Source of the DNA: Tiliqua scincoides
Lineage: Eukaryota > Chordata > Lepidosauria > Squamata > Scincidae
Length of the DNA stretch: 64,000 nucleotides
Direction: 5' to 3'
Assembly (NCBI RefSeq): GCF_035046505.1
Contig: NC_089829.1
Span: forward strand, 26,489,109 to 26,553,108
Shown: positions 54,420 through 63,690 of the stretch, piece by piece
Layout of the letters: each line of letters starts with the position of its first letter
Position numbering within the stretch: position 1 is the first letter of the stretch
Notes under the pieces: generated by a model
Database searches by the model: none
Told to the model about the DNA's origin: nothing
The model's input: only the letters and a program-made list of their open reading frames with translations
Translations under genes and position numbers: made by a program

Positions 54420-54870
54420 AGAGTCTCCATCGCGCAGAGTGTCATCACATCCCCTGTACAAAATGGCGGCTTCTAGACCGGAAGTTTCTTCTTTGTGCCG
54501 CTCTAGCCTCTTTTGTCATCTCTGTGCCCGCAGCTGACAGGAGGACGGGACAGCCGAAAGAGATGACGCAAGAGTCAGAGCCCGCCTCTGTTGCGAAACG
54601 AGAGCTCCTATTGGCTGAGCGCCCTGTCGGTCCCCGTGCCCATGAGGCGGCCCCTGAAGAGAGCAGAAGGGCGCTTCCGAGGCCGGGAGTGGCGGCGCGG
54701 GCGCTGCCGGGGGGAAGTATGAGGCGCTGAGGGAAGTCGCCTTCGTCCGAGTCCGAGGAGCCATCGCTAGCCGAAGCCGAGCATGTCCGCGGAGGGGGCG
54801 CGGTCTACGTGACTGTCAATCAACGGGACGCGCTTGCCTGAGAGCCAGGTGGGCGGGGCCTATCAATGGA
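54420..54870 (+). promoter_or_regulatory. MEAK7: MEAK7 promoter CpG island with YY1 and ETS motifs
   Basis: A CpG-rich block centred on 54,480-54,860. It contains AAAATGGCGGC (54,460-54,470), a canonical YY1 site, and ACCGGAAGT (54,477-54,485), a canonical ETS site, 17 bp apart. There is also an inverted CCAAT (ATTGG, 54,610-54,614) and a GC box GGGCGGGG at 54,851. There is no TATA box. YY1 and ETS pairs close to the transcription start are typical of TATA-less housekeeping promoters. Confidence 0.75.
54490..54848 (+). other. MEAK7: MEAK7 5' UTR exon 1 (inferred)
   Basis: A donor GAGCCAG|GTGGGC at 54,848/54,849 ends the CpG island, and the first coding exon has a clean acceptor at 58,781. 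The most economical model is a non-coding first exon here and an intron of about 3.9 kb. The start of the exon is a guess from the YY1 position. The open frame at 54,524-54,730 inside it resembles no known protein. Confidence 0.5.
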
Positions 54871-54956
54871 AGGGCGTGGCCTGAATATCAATGAGGAGCT
54901 CATGAATTATTCATGAGAGAACCTGCTTTTGACATGGATTTGACTTCCCTGAGCCT
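54849..54956. other. MEAK7 intron 1 start
   Basis: GC box and the edge of the CpG island. 'aatgaggagctcatgaattattcatga' contains an inverted 'tcatgaattattcatga' hairpin at 54,899-54,915. Confidence 0.4.
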
Positions 54957-55092
54957 TATTAATTAGTTTATTAAATATAAACTTTATTAATTAGTTTATT
55001 AGTTTATTTACCCCTGCTAATTTATTAATTTATTTACTTTATTTATTAACTTTATTAATTAGTTTATTAGTTTATTTACCCCTGCTAATTGG
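54957..55092. repeat. 68-bp tandem duplication in AT-rich DNA
   Basis: 'ctttattaattagtttatta' through 'tacccctgctaatt' occurs twice with a 68-bp offset. Confidence 0.8.
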
Positions 55093-55204
55093 GTAAGAGG
55101 CACTTTTTTCAAGTGGGTGCTCCTTTTTTTAGCGGGGGGGGGGAGAGTAACTGGCCCACCTCACCCCAGCAGTGTCTGTTCTAGTGGCTGTCTGCTGGTA
55201 TTCT

Positions 55205-55345
55205 TTTGCATCTTTTTAGATTGTGAGCCCCTTTGGGGACAGGGAGCCATTTAGTTATTTGATTTTTCTCTGTAAACCGCTTTGTGAACTTTTAGTTGAA
55301 AAGCGGTATATAAATACTGTTAATAATAATAATAATAATAAATTA
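55205..55345 (+). repeat. LINE/SINE tail with (AAT)n
   Basis: 'gattgtgagcccctttgggg', 'gtaaaccgctttgtgaac' and 'aaaagcggtatataaatact' followed by (TAA)n is the characteristic reptile non-LTR tail. Confidence 0.6.
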
Positions 55346-55835
55346 AATATTTATAAATTAAATGAATATTATATGTAAAGTATGAATGCAACCCACTAAT
55401 TAATTATTGACCCACCTATTAATGATAATAATAAATAATAAATAATTATTATATTACTAAGTATATTAATAATAATTAATAATCAACACCACAAATTACT
55501 AATTATTAGTTACTATTAATTGCTAATTACTAACACACTAATTAATAATTAATACAATCAATTAGTTTTAATAATTATCAGTTGTTAACACACTAATTAT
55601 TAATAATACAATTACTAACTTAATTAGTTTTAATAATTTCTAACAAATGCACTATTAATTAATAACTGATACCATTAATTACTAATTACTAATTATTAGT
55701 ATCAATAATTACTGTCAACACACTAATTTTTATTTATTAATAATTAGCCCACTAATAGGTTTCATTAATAATTTGTATTTAATATTTATTTAATTTAAGA
55801 ATATTTAATTTGTTTTTACCAATTTAATTAATAAT
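55346..55835. repeat. AT-rich TAAT/TTAATTA tract (MEAK7 intron 1)
   Basis: About 490 bp composed almost entirely of permutations of 'taattatta', 'attaataatt' and 'ctaattac'. It looks like an expanded and scrambled (AAT)n microsatellite that grew from the adjacent retroelement tail. Confidence 0.85.
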
Positions 55836-55969
55836 TTCAATGAGCCTGATGGGTTTGTATGTGTTTGTTCTGTTCTCTTGCTTTGTTTTAAATTGGAGTA
55901 CATCCTGCATTTGGAAGGACCCCAATGCAAGAAATTTTAATTCATGTGTGTGTGGATCTCTCTGTCTCA

Positions 55970-56115
55970 CTGGTTCTCAGTTTAGCAGCAGGACCCACTT
56001 TTTAGAATTACAGTCTGTCTGGGACCCATGGGAAGTGATGTCATTTACCTGAAAGTGATGTCATGTACAGAAGTGATGTCATCAATATGTTTCTGCATAT
56101 TCTAGACAGGCCTGT
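55970..56115 (+). mobile_element. hAT family B fragment
   Basis: 'ggttctcagtttagcagcag' then 'gacccactttttagaatta' and 'gtgatgtcatttacctg' match the left third of family B elements. There is no right end. Confidence 0.6.
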
Positions 56116-56189
56116 AATTAGTTCATAAGGATGCCAAAATACGTTTGGGTTTGGGGTGGAAAAATAAATTGGCTTCTCTTTAATGCTCG

Positions 56190-56360
56190 CTTAAGAAGAG
56201 TCCTGCTCGATCAGGCTGAGAGCCCATCTAATCCAGCTTCCTATATCTCCCAGTGACCTGATAGTTGCCTCCTGTTGCTGCTTCTTGTATCTGGCCTTTG
56301 GAGACAGGCTATCTCTAAAGCCTGAAGGTTGCATTAGTCATCATGGACGTAATCCTCACC
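56190..56360 (-). repeat. CR1 LINE 3'-end fragment
   Basis: 'gaagagtcctgctcgatcag' and 'cccatctaatccagcttcct' are the reverse-complemented CR1 end, followed by 3' UTR text similar to 12,960-13,130. Confidence 0.7.
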
Positions 56361-56523
56361 CTTTTTTCTAGGAACTGCCTGTGTGAGAAGGTGGCTCTGG
56401 TCGTATCTTTCTCCTTGACCTGATCAGGACAGTACTTCGGGAATTGGCTTTGATTACCCTAAACAAGGATAGATGAATGTTTGTTTTGAACAGTAACAAA
56501 GTGTGTTTCTGCAGCTTCTGATA

Positions 56524-56526
<3 letters not shown>

Positions 56527-56605
<79 letters not shown>
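56527..56605. repeat. (TC)n(AC)n compound microsatellite
   Basis: About 34 bp of TC followed directly by about 45 bp of AC, in MEAK7 intron 1. Confidence 0.95.
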
Positions 56606-56608
<3 letters not shown>

Positions 56609-56804
56609 CCCGGGCAGGTGTTTTGTTGCTGCGCTTTGTGAATAATTCATCCTTGTTTGGCTTTGATCATTAATTTGTCTTTCCATGGCTGGAGTTTATT
56701 TAATAAAAAGCACTCATGTTGCATATTTGGTTTGAAAGCCACTTTCATTTGTGCTTCCAAGTCTTGCTAAAGGGAGGGGGATGTCATTTTTTTTCCCCCT
56801 AGTG

Positions 56805-57167
56805 CAGTGTTTCTCAAACTGTGCATCGGGACCCACTAGGTGGGTCGTGAGCCAATTTCAGGTGGGCCCCCATTCATTTCATTATTTTATTTTTAATATA
56901 TTAGACTTGATGCTACCATGGTATGTGACTGCATTTGGGGAAATGTTACAGACCTGTACTTTTAACAAGCAACTATGTATATTATTTTAACAATGATAGT
57001 CAATGGGACTTACTCCTGGGTAAGTATAGGTAGGATTGCAGCCCAGGATTGTTAAAAATGTTCCTGCTTGATGAAGTCACTTCTGGTCAAGACATCACTT
57101 CTGGTGGGTCCTGACAGATTCTCATTCTAAAAAGTGGGTCCCGGTACTAAATGTGTGAGAACCACTG
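56805..57167 (-). mobile_element. hAT-type MITE, family B, perfect 8-bp target duplication
   Basis: The ends 'cagtgtttctcaaactgtgc' and 'aatgtgtgagaaccactg' are inverted repeats. Both flanks read ccctagtg exactly (56,797-56,804 and 57,168-57,175). It is one of the best-preserved members of the family and lies in MEAK7 intron 1. Confidence 0.94.
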
Positions 57168-57410
57168 CCCTAGTGGAACTAGGAACTGTCCTAGTGCTCA
57201 GAGCAATACTGAGAGCAGTGTTTGCTGTGTATATTTCACCCTGTGCACAAAAACTCCATTTTTAAAGGATATTTAAATTTATTAAAACCTGTCGTAAGCA
57301 GCCTTTCCCCCCATGTGTGGCAGTCTGGTATTTAAGAAAAATGAAATGGAAATAGTTGCAAAGGTTCTCTATGAGCCAATTCTTCCGTAATCTTTGGAAG
57401 TGCTTTACAG

Positions 57411-57754
57411 CAGTGTTTCTCAACCAGTGGTATGGGTACCACCAGTGGTACTTGAGGTGGTGTCTGGTGGTATTCGCAGGACCCCTGGGCACCTGCCACC
57501 TGGCAGTGAGAGCATGAACACGATGCAGCATATAGCAGCAGGAGACTTGGCTTGGCGGGCAGAGCTCCAAGGCATGCTTTCCTGTGCTTGAAAAAGCCTT
57601 CCCGTCTACCCTTACTGTGTTTCTTACTTCGCATATGGCCTCCCTACCCAGAAGTAAACTGGCGATAATGTCATTGCCAGTTACTGCCAGTGGTACTTCA
57701 GATAGGTGGACCATGTGAAGTGGTACAGTGGACGACAAACCTTGAGAAACACTG
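57411..57754. mobile_element. hAT-type element (CAGTGTTTCTCAACCAGTGG ends)
   Basis: The ends 'cagtgtttctcaaccagtgg' and 'aaaccttgagaaacactg' are inverted repeats. The flanks ctttacag (57,403-57,410) and ctttaaag (57,755-57,762) match at 7 of 8. The interior is richer in GC and differs from family B. Confidence 0.88.
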
Positions 57755-57762
57755 CTTTAAAG

Positions 57763-58781
57763 TGTCGAGGGAGAATTATGTGTCCTGTCCCATGTATCAA
57801 TCTTAACTTTTCATTAGTGTTCCCAATTTGTTTGGAGGGGGTCCGGCTGCTGTACTTTTTTACAGCAGCCTGACGCTCCAAAATTGGACAGGTGAAGCTT
57901 TGCTCTCCATCTCATCTTCACACTAGGGAAAGCTTCATTTGCTTGATGTTGGTGTGTCTAGCAGCTGTGAAATGCATAGCAGTGGGACAAAAAAACTGGT
58001 TACAGCCCCACGAGAGCCTCGTGTGTGCATGTGAGCTCGCTGCAGGAGTTTGGATTGTGAAAGGGAAATCAGAATAGAAGGGAAGGACATGAACGGATTT
58101 AACGAAGAGATTACAAAAATCCACTCCGACGTTTAGCTAATAAGCGATTTAAATGTAGACGTGAAAATGTGAAATAATTGCTTTGTGTTAAAGACTCTTA
58201 CAGAAACGGTACAGAAAGAGCAACCCCAGATATCACCGATTTGGTAATCTGTGTGATATTAACAAATTCCTAAAAGGATAAAAATACCCAGTAGCGCTCC
58301 CACCCATCCCCATATCCTGCAGAGGTATCTTCTCTTTTTTTCCCCTGACTTCAGGCTATTGGCAGTGCTGGCTTCCAGCCCACAGAGCAACTCTGGAGGT
58401 CCAGTGCCTTCCACCCGAAAGGTTCCCTGAGCCATTTGATTGTTCCTGATTAATTCCAGCTGGCAGCTGAGCGTTATTAATGCAGTACAAGCTAAATTAG
58501 TCTTTTAACCCTATTGGTTTTTCCACTGTACCCGCCTCTGATGCCCATATTAACAGGGAAGGTGGGGTTAGAAAGGACCCTAAAGACTGGTTCTTTTTGA
58601 AAAATTGTTTAAACGTCCCATCTGTTGGCTTCTGTGGCCCATTCACCCTGTGGTTTTTGCAGAGTGCACCGAACACCGTTCCAAAGATTCCAAAAACGCC
58701 GTTGACAATTGGATCATCTCCACCCTGCCCCTGCTGCCTTCATGCTCATCTCTTTCTTGTTCCCTTTCGTTCTCCTCGTAG
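57763..58781. other. MEAK7 intron 1, 3' part
   Basis: No transposon was recognised from 57,900 to 58,780. 58,130-58,560 is repeat-free with 'gattaattccagctggcagc' and 'gcgttattaatgcag' text, a possible conserved regulatory segment. A polypyrimidine tract (58,748-58,779) precedes the exon. Confidence 0.4.
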
Positions 58782-58972
58782 GGTTCCATCATCTGCTGGA
58801 AAGGATGGGCAACGTGGAGAGCAGCTCCTACAAGAAGCACCTCTTACGATTCCTTCCCGACGAGCTGGTCGACATTGACAACGTCTTCAGCGCCTTGTCT
58901 GGGTCCGATGAGGCCGTCGGAGCAAAAACGGGGAAGGCGGCCAAAAAGGCAGTGACTCTGGACATGCTGAAG
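58782..58972 (+). CDS. MEAK7: MEAK7 first coding exon (GC donor)
   Basis: Acceptor CTCCTCGTAG|GGTTCC; 23 bases of 5' UTR, then ATG at 58,805 and 56 codons ending AVTLDMLK. The only donor that keeps the frame and the conserved sequence is AAG|GCAAGG, a GC-AG intron at phase 0. Confidence 0.93.
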
Positions 58973-61900
58973 GCAAGGGAAACAGTGATGTGTGATGATG
59001 TGGATAGTGCTCGGTGAATCTATTGCATTCTGTGAGCATTCAGAGAGCAGGCAGTTGCTCACTGTTCAGTTGAGCAAGGTCCCAGCTTCTGTCTCTGGCA
59101 GCATCTTCAGGTGGCTCAGAGAAAAATGCCTGTCCGAACTTCTGGGGAGATGCTGCCTGTCAGTGATGGCGGTTGTGAGCTAGGCAAACCGAGGATCTGA
59201 GTTGGTGGAAGGCAGCTTCTTGTGTTATTTGGAGCCCTTCATGTATGCTATCCAATGTCATCCTTATCTGAAGGGCTATCCTATGGAAGAAGGGACAAAT
59301 TTGTTCTTAGCTGCCTCTCAGATCAGAACTAGATCAAAGGGGTACAAACTACAAGAGAGGCAATTCCTGCTGGAAATCAGGATGAAATACTCGATGGTAT
59401 GGGTGGTTTGCCAGTGGAACAGATTTCCGAGGGCAGTTGTGGATTCTCTCTCGCTGGAGATCTTCAATCAGAGACTTGACAGGCACCTGCTGGAGATGCT
59501 CTAGGCAGTGGCATTGCTAAGTGGGGCCAGGGGAGGCAATTGCCCCGGGCTTCACACTTCGGGGGGGGGGCACCACTGTGACTGAGAATGCCTCTTGACC
59601 CTTTAAAGAGGGACTTCCAGTTTTTACAAAAACCAGAAGTCCCTGTTTAAAGATTCCAGGGGCATTCTGAGTTGTGGAATGTGACGTCACACCCAAAAGT
59701 GACGTTGCTTCTGGGTGTGACTTGGGGGGTGTAATTTTGAAGTTTGCCCCAAGTGACAGTGGCTAACCATGCCATTGGCTCTAGGATGATTTCCTGTTAC
59801 AGGTATGGGATTAGACTAGATGACCTTGTGGTTGTCTTTGAACTCTATGATTCTATGCCCATTTTCTATTGTAGATCAGCTCCATTGCTTCATTTTGCAG
59901 ATCTGGGGAGAGGGGTGAAGCTTGAGGCTAGCTTCTGAGTTTACGACAGTGTCAAGATTTGATTTCTTGCCTTGCAGCTCAGTCTCTGCTGCTGTGCTAC
60001 ATGTACTTTGGACTGGGGTTGTAACTCAGTGGTAGAGCATGTGTTGTGTGGTCAGGAAGTCCCAGGTTGAATTGCCATTTTCTTTGGTTTGGACTGGGAA
60101 AGACCCCTCTCTGCAGGCAACCAGAGCCTCTCCTGGGCAGTGCTCAGCCAGGTGATTGGATATAAGTCAACTATATATGCTCATGTATGAACTCTAGACC
60201 AGCATATCACTGGAAGGGCCTGTCAGGCTTTAAACATTTATAGAGAGGGTTTGCAGTAAATATTCTGTTTGGGGATAGAAAGCAGTTCTTTCTCAACTTT
60301 TCGGGAGTAGGACTGTAAACCTATACCCATTTTCCTGGAAGTAAGCACCACTGAACACAGTGAGTAAACACCTACAGAATTGCAGTGGGGGACTCAAACA
60401 GCTGCTTTAGATATGGCAAAATTTGCCTCCTGGCACATTGCCAGTGAGCCCAGGCTTCAGTCTGCCTTCTGGCTAAATCCAGATGGTGTCATGCCTCTGT
60501 TGACAGAAATCAGGCAGGAGTGCACACCTTAGGTGCATGGTGGGGCACCTCTTACTTTGTAAGCAGATTGTTTTAGGTGACTGAACCTGCCCGTTGCATC
60601 TCATTCCTTCGCTAGGCCTATGTCAAGGCAGCTCTGCCCGAGTCAATGGTCATCAGGCTACACAATGGAATGAAAAGTGTCCAGCTGGCCGAGAAGTCAC
60701 CGGGGCCCAACAGTGACCAAGTGGTGAAGGAACAGTTTGTTATCTTTACATCAGCACTCATCAAAGGCAACGCCGAGGAGAAGAGCGGCATCATCATGAA
60801 AATGATATCAAAGGCGGAAGGGGCTGTGAAGGGCAGTCAGATCTTAGAGGTAAAGGGGGTTGTTTGGGGTATATTTGGGAGAAGGGAGTTAGAGCAGAGG
60901 TGAGTGAAACAATGAGCAGGAAGTGGGGGGACATTTAGGAATCCTGGATTGCTGTCGGTTCCCCACCTGAGCCATAAGGACCATTCTGGTTGTACAGCAT
61001 AGGGGAGACTTTCATTAAATACACTAATATTCAAATGCTGTGTCCTTGGTGGAAATCTCAAAAGCAGAAGCTAGGAGTGAGGAACCGGAAAGAGCAAGGA
61101 ACTGTGAGCCACGCAGTCATAATACAGAGGTTCCCAAAGTGTGCATCCCAATGCCTTAGGGCATCACAGCACACTCACAGCAGCTCTGTTGGATGTCTTC
61201 AGTGGCCCCTGTTCCCCCAGGCACTGCTATCTTGAATCTTGTGAAATCTCATGAGATTTGGGTGCCACATCATGCTCTTGCAAGATCCAAGATAGCGGTG
61301 CCTAGCTGAGGAGGCTGCAGACACATTGTGACTCAGGTAAGTTTGGGAACCACAGGCATAATAAATGCTGTTGTTGTCCAACCAAAATACTAGCCCCACT
61401 TGGAAATCTTTGACCTTCCATGCTAGGACTGACCTGTATGCACAGAGTCATTCCAAGCCCAGGAGCACATTACTGTCCCTGGAAGCTTGCCACACAGGAC
61501 AGCATCGCAGAGATCTGTGGGTTTCTGTGTCTTGTTCCATGGTTTCGACATAATGCAGATGGAACCCCTCCATTCTATTGAGATGGGAGCTCTGTCCCTT
61601 CTCCCCCCCCCCTTTTTCTGCCCCTATGAAAGTAGAAAGAGGCTAAGTGGAGCAGGATGGAACTGAGTACCCCTTGCTAGAAGATGCTTCTCTTTTTATG
61701 TCTCTTGTATTGAAATGCCCATCATTGAAACAACCACCTTCTTGAAGTTTGCACAGGATCTGGTTGGCTCTGTTGTTCACGTTCTGGATTACAGGAAAGA
61801 GCTGAGAGGGTGGAATCTAAAGAACACTCGTAACTCAACCGCTGGAGTTAAAGCCTTGGCCTCTCAACTGACATCTGAACTGAAAGTGACAGGTGAGCCT

Positions 61901-63247
61901 CAGAAAGTCTGTGAGTGGGGCTTTTTTTTTTTATACCGTCATCCACGGCAAGCAGTTAAAATTAAAACCAGCTGCATATAGCTGGAGAACTTAAAATGCA
62001 GAGCCCTAAATGTGTCCTCTGGATCGATCCAGAAGACATGGGCTTCGTTACATTACAAAACCAAACTAGGGAAATGAGGCAATAGGCCTCTCCCTCTTTT
62101 GACCCCTGGGAGCTGATGAAGTACTGGTGATGATATACTGGCTCTGACTATGGAGGTTTAATTTGGCAACCAGAATCCACAGCTACTGATAAATAATGAG
62201 TTTGTCTATTCCCCACTTAAAACCACTCAAGCGAGTATTCTTGGGACAGTGATGAGGTTTGATAAGCTGTTATGGTGCCTGTACCATGATGATCAGGCTC
62301 CTTGGGGGCCTCCATCAAGGAGGGAATCCATTTCTCAGTCACCCAGTTGTTCCTCCTTCTCCTGTGTGGTTTATTTCCTTTGCTGTCCCCACCCTGGGTG
62401 TTTGATCTTTGGCAACATGTCCCTGCTTCATCTCCCTACCCTTCAATGCACAGCAAGGAGAAAGCAGTGCGTGCACATGCGGGACTCACAGGATCTTGCC
62501 AATATCAGCAACTCTGGCTAGGTCTGAGTGGCATCATGCCTCGAGAAACAAGTTGCTGTCAGGGATAGTATGCTGCTCGGCAGCTGCACCTGCCACATGG
62601 AGCGCCTGCACTCAGCCTCGCCCTGGGTTTGTCACATTGCACTGCCTCTCCCCACCTGATGGGGTTTCTGGCTGTGCCCCTTAGAAAGCTGCCTGGCAGC
62701 TCCCAGTGAGGGATCCTGACACTAAGCTGGTGGCCAGGTGCATGATGACATCTTTGGAGAGGAGAACCAGCCATGCTGCATTTAGGATAGATGATTCCTG
62801 TTTCAGATGGGAAGAAAGCCGAAGGAGCTCAAGTGCTGGAAGCTGTCTGTGATGAAAGCTGCATAGAAGATTGGGTTTTCCGGGTCCCACAGGTCTCTGC
62901 TCTGCTCACCTTGATCCTCCAGCAGGGATTGCTCGTCCTACATTCTCTCCCTGATCAAGGTCAAGACACCTTCCACCTTCTCCCCACCTGCAAAGGGGTA
63001 AAAGGTAGCCAGTTTGTCAGCCTTCTGGACATCCCGTCTGTTGCCTACCTCAACTCTCACCTGCCATCCGAGCTCCGGCACACCTGGAGACTGCTTTTTG
63101 CTTCTCAGATCCATGGGGAGAGCTTCACGCAGCTGTGTGGGCACATCGTGAACAAGGGGCCCTGTGTGCTGGTCTTAAGGGACGTGGATGGGTATATCTT
63201 TGGTGGCTTCTCATCCTGTTCTTGGGAGGTCAAGCCAACATTTCAAG
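58782..63247 (+). CDS. MEAK7: MEAK7 (TLDC1), mTOR-associated TLDc protein, 5' part
   Basis: Exons 58,782-58,972 (ATG at 58,805), 60,616-60,849, 61,748-61,892 and 62,807-63,247 join in frame to about 329 residues; the rest lies beyond the window. The protein starts MGNVESSSYKK. Gly2 and Ser6 fit an N-myristoylation signal, known for this lysosome-associated protein. Human MEAK7 supports mTOR signalling and is 456 residues long. Recognisable blocks are VVKEQFVIFTSALIKGNAEEK, IIMKMISKAEGAVK, DLVGSVVHVL..ELRGW, CIEDWVFRVPQV and, from about residue 250, the start of the TLDc domain (RLLFASQIHGESFTQLCGHI, then GPCVLVL and FGGFSSCSWEVKP). The start ATG has A at -3 and G at +4. No frame break was seen. 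The first coding exon uses a GC donor. Confidence 0.96.
59320..59860 (+). repeat. CR1 LINE 3' end split by a hAT element
   Basis: The plus strand holds CR1 RT C-terminal and 3' UTR text ('cagtggaacagatttccgag', 'cttcaatcagagacttgaca', 'gattagactagatgaccttg') and the diagnostic CR1 octamer tail 'ctatgattctatg' at 59,846-59,858. The hAT at 59,506-59,777 interrupts it. It lies in the intron after the first MEAK7 coding exon. Confidence 0.88.
59506..59777 (+). mobile_element. hAT-type element, family D, perfect 8-bp target duplication
   Basis: The ends 'cagtggcattgctaagtgg' and 'gctaaccatgccattg' are inverted repeats. The exact octamer gctctagg stands on each side (59,498-59,505 and 59,778-59,785). 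Setting it aside leaves the CR1 sequence continuous. The interior contains an 'aagtccctgtttaaag' and 'ctttaaagagggactt' hairpin. Confidence 0.95.
60012..60170 (+). repeat. tRNA-derived SINE
   Basis: A-box-like 'taactcagtggtagagca' and B-box-like 'ggttgaattgc' are followed by the SINE body 'gactgggaaagacccctct'. In the MEAK7 intron. Confidence 0.7.
60309..60388. repeat. Short palindromic repeat copy
   Basis: 'ctgtaaacctatacccattt' to 'cacctacagaattgcagtg', diverged. Confidence 0.5.
60616..60849 (+). CDS. MEAK7: MEAK7 coding exon 2
   Basis: Acceptor CTTCGCTAG|GCCTAT, donor TAGAG|GTAAAG, both phase 0. Encodes residues 57-134: AYVKAALPESMVIRLHNGMK to VKGSQILE. Confidence 0.95.
61125..61355. mobile_element. 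hAT-type element in a MEAK7 intron
   Basis: The ends 'cagaggttcccaaagtgtgc' and 'taagtttgggaaccacag' are inverted repeats. The flanks tcataata (61,117-61,124) and gcataata (61,356-61,363) match at 7 of 8. Internally 'caagatagcggtgcctagct' is the inverse of 'aggcactgctatcttg', so the element is largely palindromic. Confidence 0.87.
61565..61695. repeat. Unclassified dispersed repeat, short copy
   Basis: 'tctgtcccttctcccc' to 'agtaccccttgctagaagat' resembles the family at 21.8, 23.4 and 48.4 kb. Confidence 0.4.
61748..61892 (+). CDS. MEAK7: MEAK7 coding exon 3
   Basis: Acceptor CTTCTTGAAG|TTTGCA (weak pyrimidine tract but the only AG that keeps the conserved alignment), donor GACAG|GTGAGC at phase 1. 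Encodes FAQDLVGSVVHVLDYRKELR to SELKVT (residues 135-182). Confidence 0.93.
62807..63247 (+). CDS. MEAK7: MEAK7 coding exon 4, start of the TLDc domain
   Basis: Acceptor TGTTTCAG|ATGGGA completes Asp183; donor CAAG|GTAAGG at phase 1. Encodes the CIEDWVFRVPQV block and the first part of the TLDc domain up to SSCSWEVKPTFQ. The domain's C-terminal half is outside the window. Confidence 0.96.
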
Positions 63248-63356
63248 GTAAGGATCCTCTTTTCTCTGATTGAAATTCTTTTGCCTGCTGTCAAGCTCCT
63301 GGAGTCATTTGTGCTTTGCAGTGATTGGTAAGGAGAGATCTAATGGATCAGTCTAA

Positions 63357-63535
63357 GGCCCAAATCCTAACCAAACTTCTAGTACTGGCATAGCTGTGCC
63401 AGTGGGGCATGTGCTGCATCTTGCAGTTGGGCAGCAGTTATGGAGGCCTCCTCAAAGTAAGGGATTGTTTGTTCCCTTACCTCAGAGCTGCATTGCCCTT
63501 ATGTCCGTACTGGAAAGTGGGTTAGGATTGTGCCC
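63357..63535. mobile_element. Harbinger-like MITE, exact TAA flanks
   Basis: The ends 'ggcccaaatcctaacc' and 'gggttaggattgtgccc' are inverted repeats. TAA stands on both sides (63,354-63,356 and 63,536-63,538), as expected for PIF/Harbinger-type insertion. In the MEAK7 intron after coding exon 4. Confidence 0.75.
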
Positions 63536-63547
63536 TAAGGGTGCATG

Positions 63548-63690
63548 TTGCCCAGCATCTTGCTTCTAGCAGAGGCCAGCCAATTCTCTGCATGAAGCCT
63601 ACAAGCAGGGCATGAAGTTGCTTGAAGTAGTCCCTTGCTACCAATACCGGCACCTGCTATTCAATGGCCAATTGCCTCTGGTCATTCCGC
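63548..63690 (-). repeat. LINE (CR1/L2 group) 3'-end fragment
   Basis: 'tgcccagcatcttgcttcta', 'gaagcctacaagcagggcat' and 'cctgctattcaatggccaat' follow the reversed LINE 3' end seen at 36.7 kb. The rest of the window to 64,000 is MEAK7 intron without further recognised features. Confidence 0.55.

Noticed and set aside
54524-54730. 68-codon open frame in the MEAK7 CpG island
   Set aside because: Arginine/alanine/proline-rich chance translation of GC-rich 5' UTR. The conserved MEAK7 start is at 58,805.
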